Shown here piece by piece: positions 1-5,656 of a stretch of DNA of 7,113 nucleotides. Within the stretch, counting starts at the first letter, position 1. Each line of letters opens with the position of its first letter. The DNA is from Erythrobacter sp. UBA3075. GTDB taxonomy: Bacteria; Pseudomonadota; Alphaproteobacteria; Sphingomonadales; Sphingomonadaceae. The translations under genes were made by a program, and so were the position numbers. A model generated the notes under the pieces. That model was not told the origin of the DNA. It saw only the letters and a program-made list of their open reading frames with translations, and did no database searches. The stretch covers positions 1-7,113 of the forward strand of contig DFBR01000172.1 in the NCBI GenBank assembly GCA_002367375.1. The letters run 5' to 3'.

Positions 1-2
1 AA

Positions 3-689
3 CTGCGGGCGCGGGACCCTGGCTATGTCCAGAAGATCGACTTTAAGGAGCTGGAACGCCTCGCTCGTGAACATGGCGCGACCATTTCCATGGTCGTGCG
101 CACCGGCGATTTCGTTCACCGCGACCTCGCCCTGCTGCGCGTGAAGGATGCCGATCTCGAACAGCTGGATGGCAAGCTGCGCGACTGTTTCACGCTCGGC
201 CCGGTGCGCACGCCGGAGCAGGACCCGCAATTCCTGATTGATGAGCTGGTGGAAATCGGGCTGCGCGCGCTTTCTCCCGGCATCAACGACCCCTTCACCG
301 CCATAACAGCCTTGCATTGGCTGGGCGCGGCAACGTCCGAAATCGGGCGGCGCGATCTGCGCAAGGATGTTTGCGGCGAGACGGGCGAAGAATGCCCCGT
401 GATCCCGCGCGCCGATGATTTCAATCACTATGTTGAGCGCGGTTTCGGTTCCATCCGAAGCGCGGTTGCCGCCAATCGCAGCTCAGCAGTGGTGATGCTG
501 GAAGCGCTGGAAAACGCCGCCACAACGATCCAGCATCCGCGCCGCCGCGCCGCACTGCGCCGCGAAGCAGACTTGCTGCTGGAACAAGCGCGCGAAACGC
601 TCGCCCGGCCCGACCTTGAAAAGGTCGAACAGCGGTATCGTGAATTTGAAGCGAGCGTCCCGCCTACGCACCTACGCGCGGCGTCGTAG
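3..689 (+). CDS. DUF2254 family membrane protein, C-terminal part (5' truncated)
   Basis: The frame is open from the left edge, so the start lies outside the window. 228 codons are visible, ending in TAG at 687-689. An in-frame ATG at 90 is internal, because the 29 codons before it (starting LRARDPGYVQKIDF) continue the same protein. The stretch IGLRALSPGINDPFTA, followed by a Trp-containing helix (ALHWLG), is the hallmark I recognise for the DUF2254 family of predicted inner-membrane proteins. Members are usually a little over 400 residues: N-terminal membrane helices, then a soluble domain. The visible part has no membrane helix, so it would be that soluble half. The C-terminus is a charged helical region rich in Arg and Glu (residues RRAALRREADLLLEQARE). 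Function is unknown for the family. The 3' end overlaps the convergent transporter gene by 26 bp. Family call is from motif memory, fairly sure. Confidence 0.85.
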   Translation: MRARDPGYVQKIDFKELERLAREHGATISMVVRTGDFVHRDLALLRVKDADLEQLDGKLRDCFTLGPVRTPEQDPQFLIDELVEIGLRALSPGINDPFTAITALHWLGAATSEIGRRDLRKDVCGETGEECPVIPRADDFNHYVERGFGSIRSAVAANRSSAVVMLEALENAATTIQHPRRRAALRREADLLLEQARETLARPDLEKVEQRYREFEASVPPTHLRAAS

Positions 690-1551
690 CTTTTGCCAAC
701 ACCAACGCGCTGCCAACCAGCGCAATGCCGAGGAAATCGAGCGGGACGAGCACTTCGCCAAAGCGCCACCATCCGATCAGCGCAGCAATTGCGGGCTGGG
801 TCAGCAAGGCTATGCCAATGATGAGCGGCGAGAAATGGCGTAGCGCGTAGACCAGCAAGCCCTGCCCCACGACCTGGCTCGACAGGGCGAGGATTATCAC
901 CGGTGTCCAGTCGGTCGGCCAAACAGGCTCGCCCAACATCAAGGCCGTGCCGAGAAGCACCGGCGCGCTTGCCAAACCTGCCAGCGTCAGTAGCGCCCAG
1001 CCGCCCAGCGCCTTACGCGCATCCTGCGCCAGCAGCAGATACCCGGCATAGAGAATCCCGGCGAGCAGACAGAACAAATCGCCCACGAAGTTCGCTTGCG
1101 AAATCTCCAGTGATCGCCCGAGCAGAATCGCTGCCCCAGTCAGCGCGGCAAGTATCGCGGGCCATTCGCGCCCATGCGGCAAGCGGCGCAGCACAACGAA
1201 GGCCCACAACATCAGGATGATGCTGCCCAAATTGCCGAACAACACCGCATTCGCGAGCCGCGTCTCGCCAATACCGAGATGCCAGCTGGCAATATCGAAA
1301 CCGAAGAAAACGCCGCTCAGCAACACCAGCCCGGCGCCGCGCGCGCCCAGCCCGGTCAGCCGCTGGCCATTGGCAAATGCAATCAGCGCGAGGAAAGGCA
1401 GCGCCAGCGCCACACGCCAGAAACCGGCGGCCACCGGCCCGGTGTCCGCCAGCCGCACCAGCCACGGCCCCACCGCCAGCACAGCATTGCCTGCCAGCAA
1501 AGCGGCCATAGGCAGCGCACGGCTGCGAATCTTCTGCGCGATTTGGTCCAC
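664..1551 (-). CDS. EamA / DMT-superfamily transporter, 10 predicted TM helices
   Basis: A 295-residue, very hydrophobic protein made of two similar halves of about five membrane helices, the standard architecture of EamA drug/metabolite transporters (RhaT/YdcZ-like carriers in the inner membrane). The first half contains GNAVLAVGPWLVRLADTGPV and the Phe-Trp-Arg step (GFWRVALALP, about residues 43-52). It ends near residue 146. The second half carries GILYAGYLLLAQ, SSQVVGQGLLVYAL and the conserved tail GEVLVPLDFLGIALVGSALVLA. The substrate cannot be read from sequence; amino-acid or metabolite export is common in this family. The start is GTG at 1551, since an in-frame TAG lies four codons upstream. 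The ribosome binding site there is poor, so the ATG at codon 16 (MAALLAGN) is a possible alternative. The stop overlaps the end of the DUF2254 gene; upstream it is divergent from the CitE-like gene. Confidence 0.9.
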   Translation of the reverse strand: MDQIAQKIRSRALPMAALLAGNAVLAVGPWLVRLADTGPVAAGFWRVALALPFLALIAFANGQRLTGLGARGAGLVLLSGVFFGFDIASWHLGIGETRLANAVLFGNLGSIILMLWAFVVLRRLPHGREWPAILAALTGAAILLGRSLEISQANFVGDLFCLLAGILYAGYLLLAQDARKALGGWALLTLAGLASAPVLLGTALMLGEPVWPTDWTPVIILALSSQVVGQGLLVYALRHFSPLIIGIALLTQPAIAALIGWWRFGEVLVPLDFLGIALVGSALVLAKATTPRVGA

Positions 1552-1622
1552 AAGTCCGGTCTAGCGCGACGGGCTGGCTTGGCTATAGATAACGGCGAGT
1601 TAAGCGGCCCAAGGGCCCGGCG
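1552..1622. promoter_or_regulatory. Divergent promoter gap between the transporter and CitE-like genes
   Basis: About 80 bases between divergent starts must hold promoters for both genes unless transcription enters from elsewhere. It contains an AT-rich patch, GGCTATAGATAACGG (1581-1595), whose TATAGA (1584-1589) could be a -10 element for the + gene, though I cannot pair it with a good -35. Just upstream of the CitE-like ribosome binding site lies a small inverted repeat, GGCCC-AA-GGGCC (1606-1617). Its two-base loop makes it a poor RNA hairpin, and a DNA-level palindrome is the likelier reading. Only the position is firm. Confidence 0.3.
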
Positions 1623-1637
1623 AGGAGAAAGTCATTG
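1623..1637 (+). promoter_or_regulatory. Ribosome binding site fixing a TTG start
   Basis: AGGAG at 1623-1627 sits 7 bases before TTG at 1635-1637. The next in-frame ATG is codon 7, already inside the conserved first strand (RSWMFVPG), so it would remove family-conserved residues and has no such site. The TTG start is therefore preferred. Confidence 0.75.
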
Positions 1638-2558
1638 CCGATACGTTCCTGGATGTTCGTGCCCGGAGACAGCGAGCGCAAGATGGCCAAAGCGCCGGAC
1701 AGCGGCGCCGATGTGGTGATCTTCGACCTCGAAGACGCCGTCGCCCCCAGTGCCAAGGACAATGCGCGGCAGATGACCCGCGCTTGGCTGGAGGCACGGC
1801 TGAACACGGGTGATGCCGCGAAGAAGTCAAAGAAGGATGCGAAAACCCCCGGCCCGCAATATTGGGTGCGCATCAATCCGCTCGATACAAGAATGTGGCA
1901 ATATGACGTGGAAGCCATTCTGCCGGGCAAGCCCGATGGCATCGTCGTGCCCAAGGCCAAAGGGCCGCCACAATTGAAACGCCTCATCAAGCTGCTTTAC
2001 GAACAGGAATCGCGCAATGGCATCGTCCCGGGCGACACCAAATTGCTCGCTCTGGTGAGCGAAACAGCACGCGCGGCCAATAACATTTCAGCCTATGGCC
2101 GGGCCAAGCATACGACTTCGCGACTAGCGGGCCTGACTTGGGGTGCGGAAGATCTTTCGGCCGCTATCGGTGCCAGCCGCAAGCGCGACGAAAGCGGTGT
2201 ATGGACCGATCTGTTCCGCATGGTGCGCGCCCAAACGCTAATCGCCGCCCATGCCGCAGGTGTTGCCGCGGTAGATACGCTGCACGCCGATTTCCGTGAT
2301 GAGGAAGGTCTGAAACGCGTTGCGCGCGAAGCCTATCAGGATGGGTTTGCCGGGATGATGGCGATCCACCCGGCGCAAGTGCCAATCATCAATGAAGCCT
2401 TCACGCCAAGCGCAGAGGAATTGGCCGAGGCGCGCGCTATTGTCGAATTGTTCAACGCCAATCCGGGTGTCGGCGCGCTGCAACTGGATGGCCGGATGAT
2501 CGACCAACCGCATTTTGCGCAGGCCAAGAAATTGCTAGAAAGTGTGAGCGAGAGCTGA
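1635..2558 (+). CDS. CitE-like CoA-ester lyase (HpcH/HpaI aldolase / citrate lyase beta family)
   Basis: A 307-residue single-domain TIM-barrel enzyme of the CitE-like family. Known members cleave or hydrolyse 3-hydroxyacyl-CoA esters such as malyl-CoA, citramalyl-CoA or citryl-CoA, using Mg2+. Visible family features: RSWMFVPGDSERKMAKA at 4-20 (first strand and CoA-side loop), DVVIFDLEDAVAP at 26-38, VRINPLDT at 78-85 with the substrate-binding Arg79, ALVSETARA at 139-147 with metal ligand Glu143, GLTWGAEDLSAAIG at 166-179 with metal ligand Asp173, and GFAGMMAIHPAQV at 238-249. All expected catalytic positions are present. A lysine-rich segment (AKKSKKDAK, 62-70) lies before the Arg79 strand, where I recall typical homologues being shorter. 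No citrate lyase alpha or gamma subunit or acyl-carrier gene is nearby, so it is a stand-alone lyase rather than citrate lyase. The exact substrate is unknown; malyl-CoA/citramalyl-CoA lyase or malyl-CoA thioesterase are the candidates. Confidence 0.9.
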   Translation: MPIRSWMFVPGDSERKMAKAPDSGADVVIFDLEDAVAPSAKDNARQMTRAWLEARLNTGDAAKKSKKDAKTPGPQYWVRINPLDTRMWQYDVEAILPGKPDGIVVPKAKGPPQLKRLIKLLYEQESRNGIVPGDTKLLALVSETARAANNISAYGRAKHTTSRLAGLTWGAEDLSAAIGASRKRDESGVWTDLFRMVRAQTLIAAHAAGVAAVDTLHADFRDEEGLKRVAREAYQDGFAGMMAIHPAQVPIINEAFTPSAEELAEARAIVELFNANPGVGALQLDGRMIDQPHFAQAKKLLESVSES

Positions 2559-2581
2559 GCGTCAGCCGCTACTCGCTCTCG
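2549..2581. terminator. Possible bidirectional hairpin across two convergent stop codons
   Basis: CGAGAGC (2549-2555) is complementary to GCTCTCG (2575-2581). Inside it, AGCG (2558-2561) can pair with CGCT (2567-2570), leaving a five-base loop. The structure spans the TGA of the CitE-like gene and the TAG of the lipoprotein gene, the only space between these convergent genes being 10 bases. There is no strong T tract on the + side; the - side is followed by moderately T-rich sequence. It could serve as a shared terminator, or be a by-product of both proteins ending in Ser/Glu codons. Confidence 0.3.
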
Positions 2582-2799
2582 GCGTCACTGTCTTCATCAG
2601 ACTCCTCGCCCGCAGCAAGCGGTGCCTGCGAGCGCACCTGATCGGTGGGCAGCATGTCGTCGCTGATCGACCCTTCCAGCACTTCCCCCGATGCTTCACG
2701 CGTGCCGTCGTCCGCAATCGGAGCGGGATCGTCACCGCAGCCCGCCAGCATGAGGGCCGGGATCATTGCGAGGACCGGGAAGGCGAAACGAATGGTCAT
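2569..2799 (-). CDS. Small acidic lipoprotein, translationally coupled to lipB
   Basis: A 76-residue protein with a lipoprotein signal peptide: positive n-region (MTIR), hydrophobic core to about residue 18, then the lipobox LAGC with the lipidated Cys21. The +2 residue is Gly, not the Asp that would signal inner-membrane retention in enteric bacteria. The 56-residue mature part is strongly acidic (18 Asp/Glu against 2 Arg), low in complexity, and ends in [12 protein letters not shown]. No enzymatic domain is visible and I do not recognise a family. The ATG (2797-2799) overlaps the lipB stop as ATGA. A GGA-type ribosome binding site lies 7 bases upstream inside the last lipB codons, so the two genes are almost certainly one transcript. 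Start and lipobox are convincing; function is unknown. Confidence 0.8.
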   Translation of the reverse strand: MTIRFAFPVLAMIPALMLAGCGDDPAPIADDGTREASGEVLEGSISDDMLPTDQVRSQAPLAAGEESDEDSDAESE

Positions 2800-3494
2800 A
2801 CATGCGTCCTTTTTTGGTGCTCAAGCGCGTGGAGGAAATCCGGCACGCGCGCCAGCAATGCCTCATCCCAATCCTCCGGCGCAACCGCTTTCCCGAGCGC
2901 GGCCATGCTGGTGACGCCATATTCGGCGATCCCGCACGGCACGATGCCGGTGAAATGGGAAAGGTCGGGCGATAGATTCACGGCAAATCCATGCATCGTC
3001 ACCCAGCGCCGCACGCGCACGCCAATGGCACCGATCTTGAGCTCTGCACCACTGGCATCGCGGGTCCAGATGCCGATCCGGTCGGGCACGGCAAAGCCTT
3101 CCACGCCAAAATCGCCGAGCGTCGCGATCACCCAGCCCTCCAGCGCATGGACAAAACCGCGCACGTCCTTGTTCCGCTTGGCAAGGTTGAGCAGCGCATA
3201 GGTCACCCGCTGGCCCGGTCCATGATAGGTATAGCGCCCGCCGCGCCCCGTCTCCACGACATCAAAGCGCGGGTCGACCAATTCAGTGATATCGGCGCTC
3301 GTACCCGCCGTGTAGACTGGCGGATGTTCAAGCATCCAGATCAACTCTTCGGCTTCTCCGGCAGAAATGGCAGCGTTGCGCACCTCCTGCTCTGCCATCG
3401 CCGCGCGATAGTCCACCAATCCGTTTGATCGGCGGATTTCCAGCTCTACTGAGGGGCTTTCGAATGAGTTATCGGCGAGTTTCATGTCGGTCAT
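2796..3494 (-). CDS. lipB: Octanoyltransferase LipB (lipoyl(octanoyl) transferase)
   Basis: A 232-residue cytosolic enzyme that moves the octanoyl group from octanoyl-ACP to a lysine of lipoyl-dependent proteins (E2 subunits of pyruvate and 2-oxoglutarate dehydrogenases, GcvH). This is the first step of lipoate biosynthesis, before LipA inserts sulphur. The signature [12 protein letters not shown] is at 84-95, with the Tyr-Ala-Leu-Leu-Asn-Leu strand after it. The catalytic Lys153 is in [10 protein letters not shown] and the acyl-thioester Cys187 in [24 protein letters not shown] is at 167-181. EHPPVYTAG (56-64) is also typical. The ATG at 3494 is used; a second ATG at codon 4 is equally possible, and neither has a strong ribosome binding site. 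The stop TGA overlaps the downstream lipoprotein ATG. lipA is not in the window. Identification is secure. Confidence 0.97.
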   Translation of the reverse strand: MTDMKLADNSFESPSVELEIRRSNGLVDYRAAMAEQEVRNAAISAGEAEELIWMLEHPPVYTAGTSADITELVDPRFDVVETGRGGRYTYHGPGQRVTYALLNLAKRNKDVRGFVHALEGWVIATLGDFGVEGFAVPDRIGIWTRDASGAELKIGAIGVRVRRWVTMHGFAVNLSPDLSHFTGIVPCGIAEYGVTSMAALGKAVAPEDWDEALLARVPDFLHALEHQKRTHV

Positions 3495-3518
3495 GGGCTT
3501 GCAATGGTTGCATGGTCA

Positions 3519-3544
3519 GCCTTGCCCGGCTTATCAGGCAAAGC
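3519..3544. repeat. Imperfect inverted repeat in the lipB / YciC-like divergent gap
   Basis: GCCTTGCC (3519-3526) and GGCAAAGC (3537-3544) form 7 of 8 matching pairs around a 10-base centre containing CTTATCA. The repeat is centred in the 72-base gap between the divergent lipB and membrane-protein genes, so it is placed where an operator would lie. I know no regulator with this consensus, and it could be chance. Confidence 0.3.
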
Positions 3545-3554
3545 AAGATCAATT

Positions 3555-3569
3555 CGGGGAACAGACATG
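3555..3569 (+). promoter_or_regulatory. Ribosome binding site choosing the ATG at 3567
   Basis: CGGGGA (3555-3560) lies 6 bases before ATG at 3567. An upstream in-frame ATG at 3504 would add 21 residues (beginning [16 protein letters not shown]), but it sits in the divergent promoter region, has no comparable site, and encodes the intergenic inverted repeat. The later start is preferred. Confidence 0.65.
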
Positions 3570-4400
3570 GCGATCAAGCTGGATATGGGCAAGGCGTGGA
3601 ATGAGGCGGTTGCCTTGCTTTCCGCGAACAAAGACGTCGTACTGGTGATTGCGGGGGTATTCTTCTTCCTGCCCAATGCCATCAGCAACGTCGCCCTGCC
3701 GGTGCCGACTGAGCTGGAAGCCTTGTTGGCATCAGGCGCGGAACCCGATCTTGATGCATTGCGCGATGTCGCCCGCGAGTATCTCGGCAGCATCTGGTGG
3801 GCAATGCTGCTGCTTGGCCTCGTACAGGCAGTTGGAATGCTCGGGCTGCTGGCATTGTTGACTGACAGTACGCGGCCAACTGTCGGCGAGGCACTCGGCT
3901 TTGGGGCAAAGGCATTGCTGCCCTATTTCGGCGCGCAAATCCTCTCCACGCTCCTGATTTTCGCCGCCGCTGGCGTGCTGATCGGGCTGGGCGCGCTTAT
4001 CAGTCCGGCACTCGCGGTTCTGCTGGGGCTCGTTGCCTTGGTATTGGTGATCTATCTTGCGGTGAAATTTTCGCTGGCATCGGCTGCCATCGCGATCGAC
4101 AAAATGTTCAATCCGGTGCGCATATTGCAGCGTTCATGGCAGCTGACCAAAGGCAATTCGCTGCGGCTGTTCGGCTTCTATATCCTGCTGTTTATCGTCT
4201 TCGTGGTCATAGCAACGGTAGCCGGCATGGTGTTCGCCATATTCAGCATCATGGGAGAGCAGATCGGCTTTTTCGCCACGGCCATCGGCGGGGCGCTGCT
4301 CAGCATGGCCGCATCCGCAGTGATGCTCGCGGTCATCGCCGCCGTGCATCGCCAGCTGTCAGGCGGATCGGAACAGACTGTGCGTGAAACCTTCGACTGA
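3567..4400 (+). CDS. Six-TM inner-membrane protein, YciC / GPDPase_memb-like
   Basis: A 277-residue hydrophobic protein. Predicted membrane segments by eye: about 23-43, 77-98, 117-140, 144-172, 200-226 and 232-260. A soluble acidic loop lies between the first two (48-72, rich in Glu, Asp and Ala). The strongest family cue is the amphipathic stretch NPVRILQRSWQLTKGNSLRLF (182-202). It resembles the 'A..RS..L..GN..RLF' motif of YciC-family proteins and of the membrane domain of some glycerophosphodiester phosphodiesterases. No phosphodiesterase catalytic domain is attached. YciC-type proteins have no settled biochemical role; a membrane-organising or transport-accessory function is only a guess. 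The gene is divergent from lipB and ends 23 bases from the convergent methyltransferase gene. The coding call is strong; the family call is moderate. Confidence 0.8.
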   Translation: MAIKLDMGKAWNEAVALLSANKDVVLVIAGVFFFLPNAISNVALPVPTELEALLASGAEPDLDALRDVAREYLGSIWWAMLLLGLVQAVGMLGLLALLTDSTRPTVGEALGFGAKALLPYFGAQILSTLLIFAAAGVLIGLGALISPALAVLLGLVALVLVIYLAVKFSLASAAIAIDKMFNPVRILQRSWQLTKGNSLRLFGFYILLFIVFVVIATVAGMVFAIFSIMGEQIGFFATAIGGALLSMAASAVMLAVIAAVHRQLSGGSEQTVRETFD

Positions 4401-4423
4401 AGGCGGTCAGCCAGCTACCAGCG

Positions 4424-5062
4424 TCAGGTGCCGGTATCGCTCTCTTTCCAGCCCCAAGCCAGCACGCAGGGCGGGATATTACGCCACACGAAGCCGGTAT
4501 CGACGCGCGGGAAATGGCGCGCAGTCAAATCGCGCGCTTCGCCCTTGAACTGGTAGGTCATGAACGCACCGCCCGCCCGGGTGACGCGGTGGGTGGCCGC
4601 CACGATGTTTGTCCCCACGCCATCAGGCAGGGTCGAAAACGGCAGACCTGACAGGACATAATCGGCCTTTTCATGGCCGAGTGACCGGACGATCTCTTCC
4701 ACATCCTCGGCTGATCCGAGCACAGCATGAAAGCGGCTGTCGGCAATCGTGCGCTTGAGATAGTCGATGTAAAGCGGGTTGGTGTCGATCACCAAAAGCT
4801 CACCATCGCGGGGCAGACGGTCGAGCACCGGCTGACAGAATGTGCCGACGCCGGGGCCGTATTCCACGAACAATTTGCAGCGATCCCAATCGACCGGCTC
4901 CAGCATGGCGTTAATCGTGACGCGTGATGACGGGATGATGGATCCCACCATCCGCGGCTCTTCCAGAAAGCCGCGGAAAAACACGCCAGCAGGGCCAAGC
5001 GCGCGCATGATTCGTTGGCGTAGGCCGGGGCGGCGCTCACGCGCCAAATCATTACCCTTCAT
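4424..5062 (-). CDS. PmtA-like phospholipid N-methyltransferase family protein (class I SAM methyltransferase)
   Basis: A 212-residue protein with a Rossmann-type S-adenosylmethionine fold. Motif I is VEYGPGVGTF (66-75), the acidic ribose-binding residue Asp93 is in LLVIDTNPLYI, and GSAED (116-120) matches the adenine-contact motif. SGLPFS (138-143) replaces the catalytic NPPF/NLPY-type loop, as in phospholipid methyltransferases. The N-terminus has a basic amphipathic stretch (RERRPGLRQRIMRAL) and then FFRGFLEEPRMVGSIIPSSR. This pre-domain is typical of the Rhodobacter PmtA / COG3963 group and probably contacts membranes. Known PmtA enzymes convert phosphatidylethanolamine stepwise to phosphatidylcholine. 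Whether this one acts on that lipid is inference; KsgA/Dim1-like rRNA dimethylases are a related but less fitting alternative. The start is the ATG at 5062; GAGGA lies 12 bases upstream, a rather long spacing. The gene lies 96 bases downstream of arsC on the same strand. Confidence 0.82.
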   Translation of the reverse strand: MKGNDLARERRPGLRQRIMRALGPAGVFFRGFLEEPRMVGSIIPSSRVTINAMLEPVDWDRCKLFVEYGPGVGTFCQPVLDRLPRDGELLVIDTNPLYIDYLKRTIADSRFHAVLGSAEDVEEIVRSLGHEKADYVLSGLPFSTLPDGVGTNIVAATHRVTRAGGAFMTYQFKGEARDLTARHFPRVDTGFVWRNIPPCVLAWGWKESDTGT

Positions 5063-5158
5063 GATGTGTAATCGTCCTCGTGATCCACATGGAGCGTCTG
5101 CGTTCGCATCGCGGCGAATTCATTGCAAGGCTGTAAATCGGAATTGCCGGCTGCGCGC
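5063..5158 (-). other. Gap between arsC and the methyltransferase gene
   Basis: Ninety-six bases between two co-oriented genes. I see no convincing terminator hairpin with a T tract and no clear -35/-10 pair. The two genes may be co-transcribed, or a promoter not recognisable by eye may lie here. Confidence 0.3.
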
Positions 5159-5503
5159 TCAAAGGATTTCGCTGACCTTTTCCTTGGGACGACACAGGCG
5201 GACACCCTTGTCGGTCTCTACCAGTGGACGTTCAATAAGGATCGGTTCTGCGGCCATGGCATCAAGCACAGCATCCGCTTCCGCGTCGGTCAGTCCGCGC
5301 TCTTTCGCATCAGTACCGCGTATCCGCAGGCCCTCAGATGGCGTCAGGCCTGCATCGCGGTAAAGCTGCGCGAGCTTGTCGCGGCTTGGCGGTTCTTGCA
5401 GATATTCGATCACTTCGACGTCCACGCCATCTGTGTCCTGCAGAATCGCCAGTGTGTTGCGCGAAGTGCCGCATTTCGGGTTGTGCCAGATGGTCGCTTT
5501 CAT
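5159..5503 (-). CDS. arsC: ArsC-family arsenate reductase (glutaredoxin type)
   Basis: A 114-residue thioredoxin-fold protein closely resembling plasmid R773 ArsC, which reduces arsenate to arsenite in the cytosol using glutathione and glutaredoxin. The active-site motif HNPKCGTSR is at 7-15 with catalytic Cys11. The three arginines known in R773 ArsC have counterparts here: Arg60 in GLRIRGT, Arg92 in ILIERPLV and Arg105 in LCRPKE. EYLQEPPSRDKL (33-44) also matches. It lacks the last 25 or so residues of the 141-residue R773 protein; many chromosomal homologues end at this point. AGAGGA lies 8 bases before the ATG, fixing the start. No arsB, acr3, arsR or arsH is nearby, so it is not in a classical ars operon. 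It may work as a general housekeeping homologue (YffB/Spx-like relatives exist), but all reductase residues are present. Confidence 0.92.
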   Translation of the reverse strand: MKATIWHNPKCGTSRNTLAILQDTDGVDVEVIEYLQEPPSRDKLAQLYRDAGLTPSEGLRIRGTDAKERGLTDAEADAVLDAMAAEPILIERPLVETDKGVRLCRPKEKVSEIL

Positions 5504-5531
5504 GGATCAATTCCTCTTGCTGTGGCCTTCA

Positions 5532-5560
5532 TCTCTAGCGCGCAAAAAAATCGTCGCCAA
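5532..5560 (-). promoter_or_regulatory. Candidate arsC promoter
   Basis: On the - strand, TTGGCG (5560-5555) and TAGAGA (5537-5532) are separated by exactly 17 bases. Initiation would fall about 20-25 bases before the arsC ATG, leaving room for its ribosome binding site. The -10 match is weak, so this is only a candidate. Confidence 0.35.
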
Positions 5561-5567
5561 GCACGCA

Positions 5568-5573
5568 TTGACT
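5568..5573 (+). promoter_or_regulatory. Candidate -35 element for the siderophore receptor gene
   Basis: TTGACT matches the sigma-70 -35 consensus at 5 of 6 positions and lies immediately upstream of the Fur box. With a 16-18 base spacer the -10 would fall within 5590-5597 (ATTCTCAT), a poor match that overlaps the Fur box. Overlap of that kind is how Fur usually represses. The -10 is not convincing. Confidence 0.35.
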
Positions 5574-5581
5574 GTTGCCAC

Positions 5582-5596
5582 TGATAATCATTCTCA
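5582..5596 (+). promoter_or_regulatory. Fur box (ferric uptake regulator operator)
   Basis: TGATAAT-C-ATTCTCA is a 7-1-7 inverted repeat with one mismatch from the perfect form TGATAATnATTATCA. It extends into CATT on the right, as in the classical 19-base Fur consensus. It sits between divergent arsC and the siderophore receptor gene, 72 bases before the proposed receptor start. Iron-loaded Fur bound here would repress the receptor, which fits the product. Effects on arsC, whose start is about 80 bases away, are possible but not implied. In some alphaproteobacteria iron control uses Irr/RirA instead; this sequence looks like a Fur site, not an iron-control element. Confidence 0.8.
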
Positions 5597-5640
5597 TTAA
5601 GGCTGCTTTTGCAAATCAATCGCAATAGTATTCGCGAACG

Positions 5641-5656
5641 AAGGGGATTTATCATT
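5641..5656 (+). promoter_or_regulatory. Ribosome binding site pointing to an ATT start codon
   Basis: AAGGGGA (5641-5647) is followed after 6 bases by ATT at 5654-5656, which opens directly into a compact signal peptide. No ATG or GTG is in frame here. The competing TTG at 5609 has a weaker AAGG (5599-5602) at 6 bases that abuts the Fur box. Confidence 0.5.

Noticed and set aside
1013..1465. Second - strand frame inside the transporter gene (about 150 codons)
   Set aside because: Ala/Arg/Gly-rich out-of-frame translation of high-GC DNA, with no domain; fully inside a well-supported gene.
1174..1719. Long + strand reading frame of about 181 codons across the transporter gene
   Set aside because: It is antisense to the EamA transporter, rich in Gln/Arg/His in a composition typical of a shadow of a hydrophobic gene, and runs into the CitE-like start. 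The - strand product has clear membrane-protein repeats.
3504..3566. 21-residue N-terminal extension of the YciC-like protein from an ATG at 3504
   Set aside because: No ribosome binding site, lies in the divergent promoter gap, and the ATG at 3567 has CGGGGA at a suitable distance.
4390..4403. CCTTC-GACT-GAAGG stem-loop at the end of the YciC-like gene as a terminator
   Set aside because: Five base pairs only, lying inside the last codons and stop, with no T tract on the + side; too weak to call.
4842..5363. + strand frame of about 173 codons across the methyltransferase and arsC genes
   Set aside because: It is antisense to two recognisable genes and crosses their intergenic gap; Ser/Arg/Pro-rich composition of a shadow frame.
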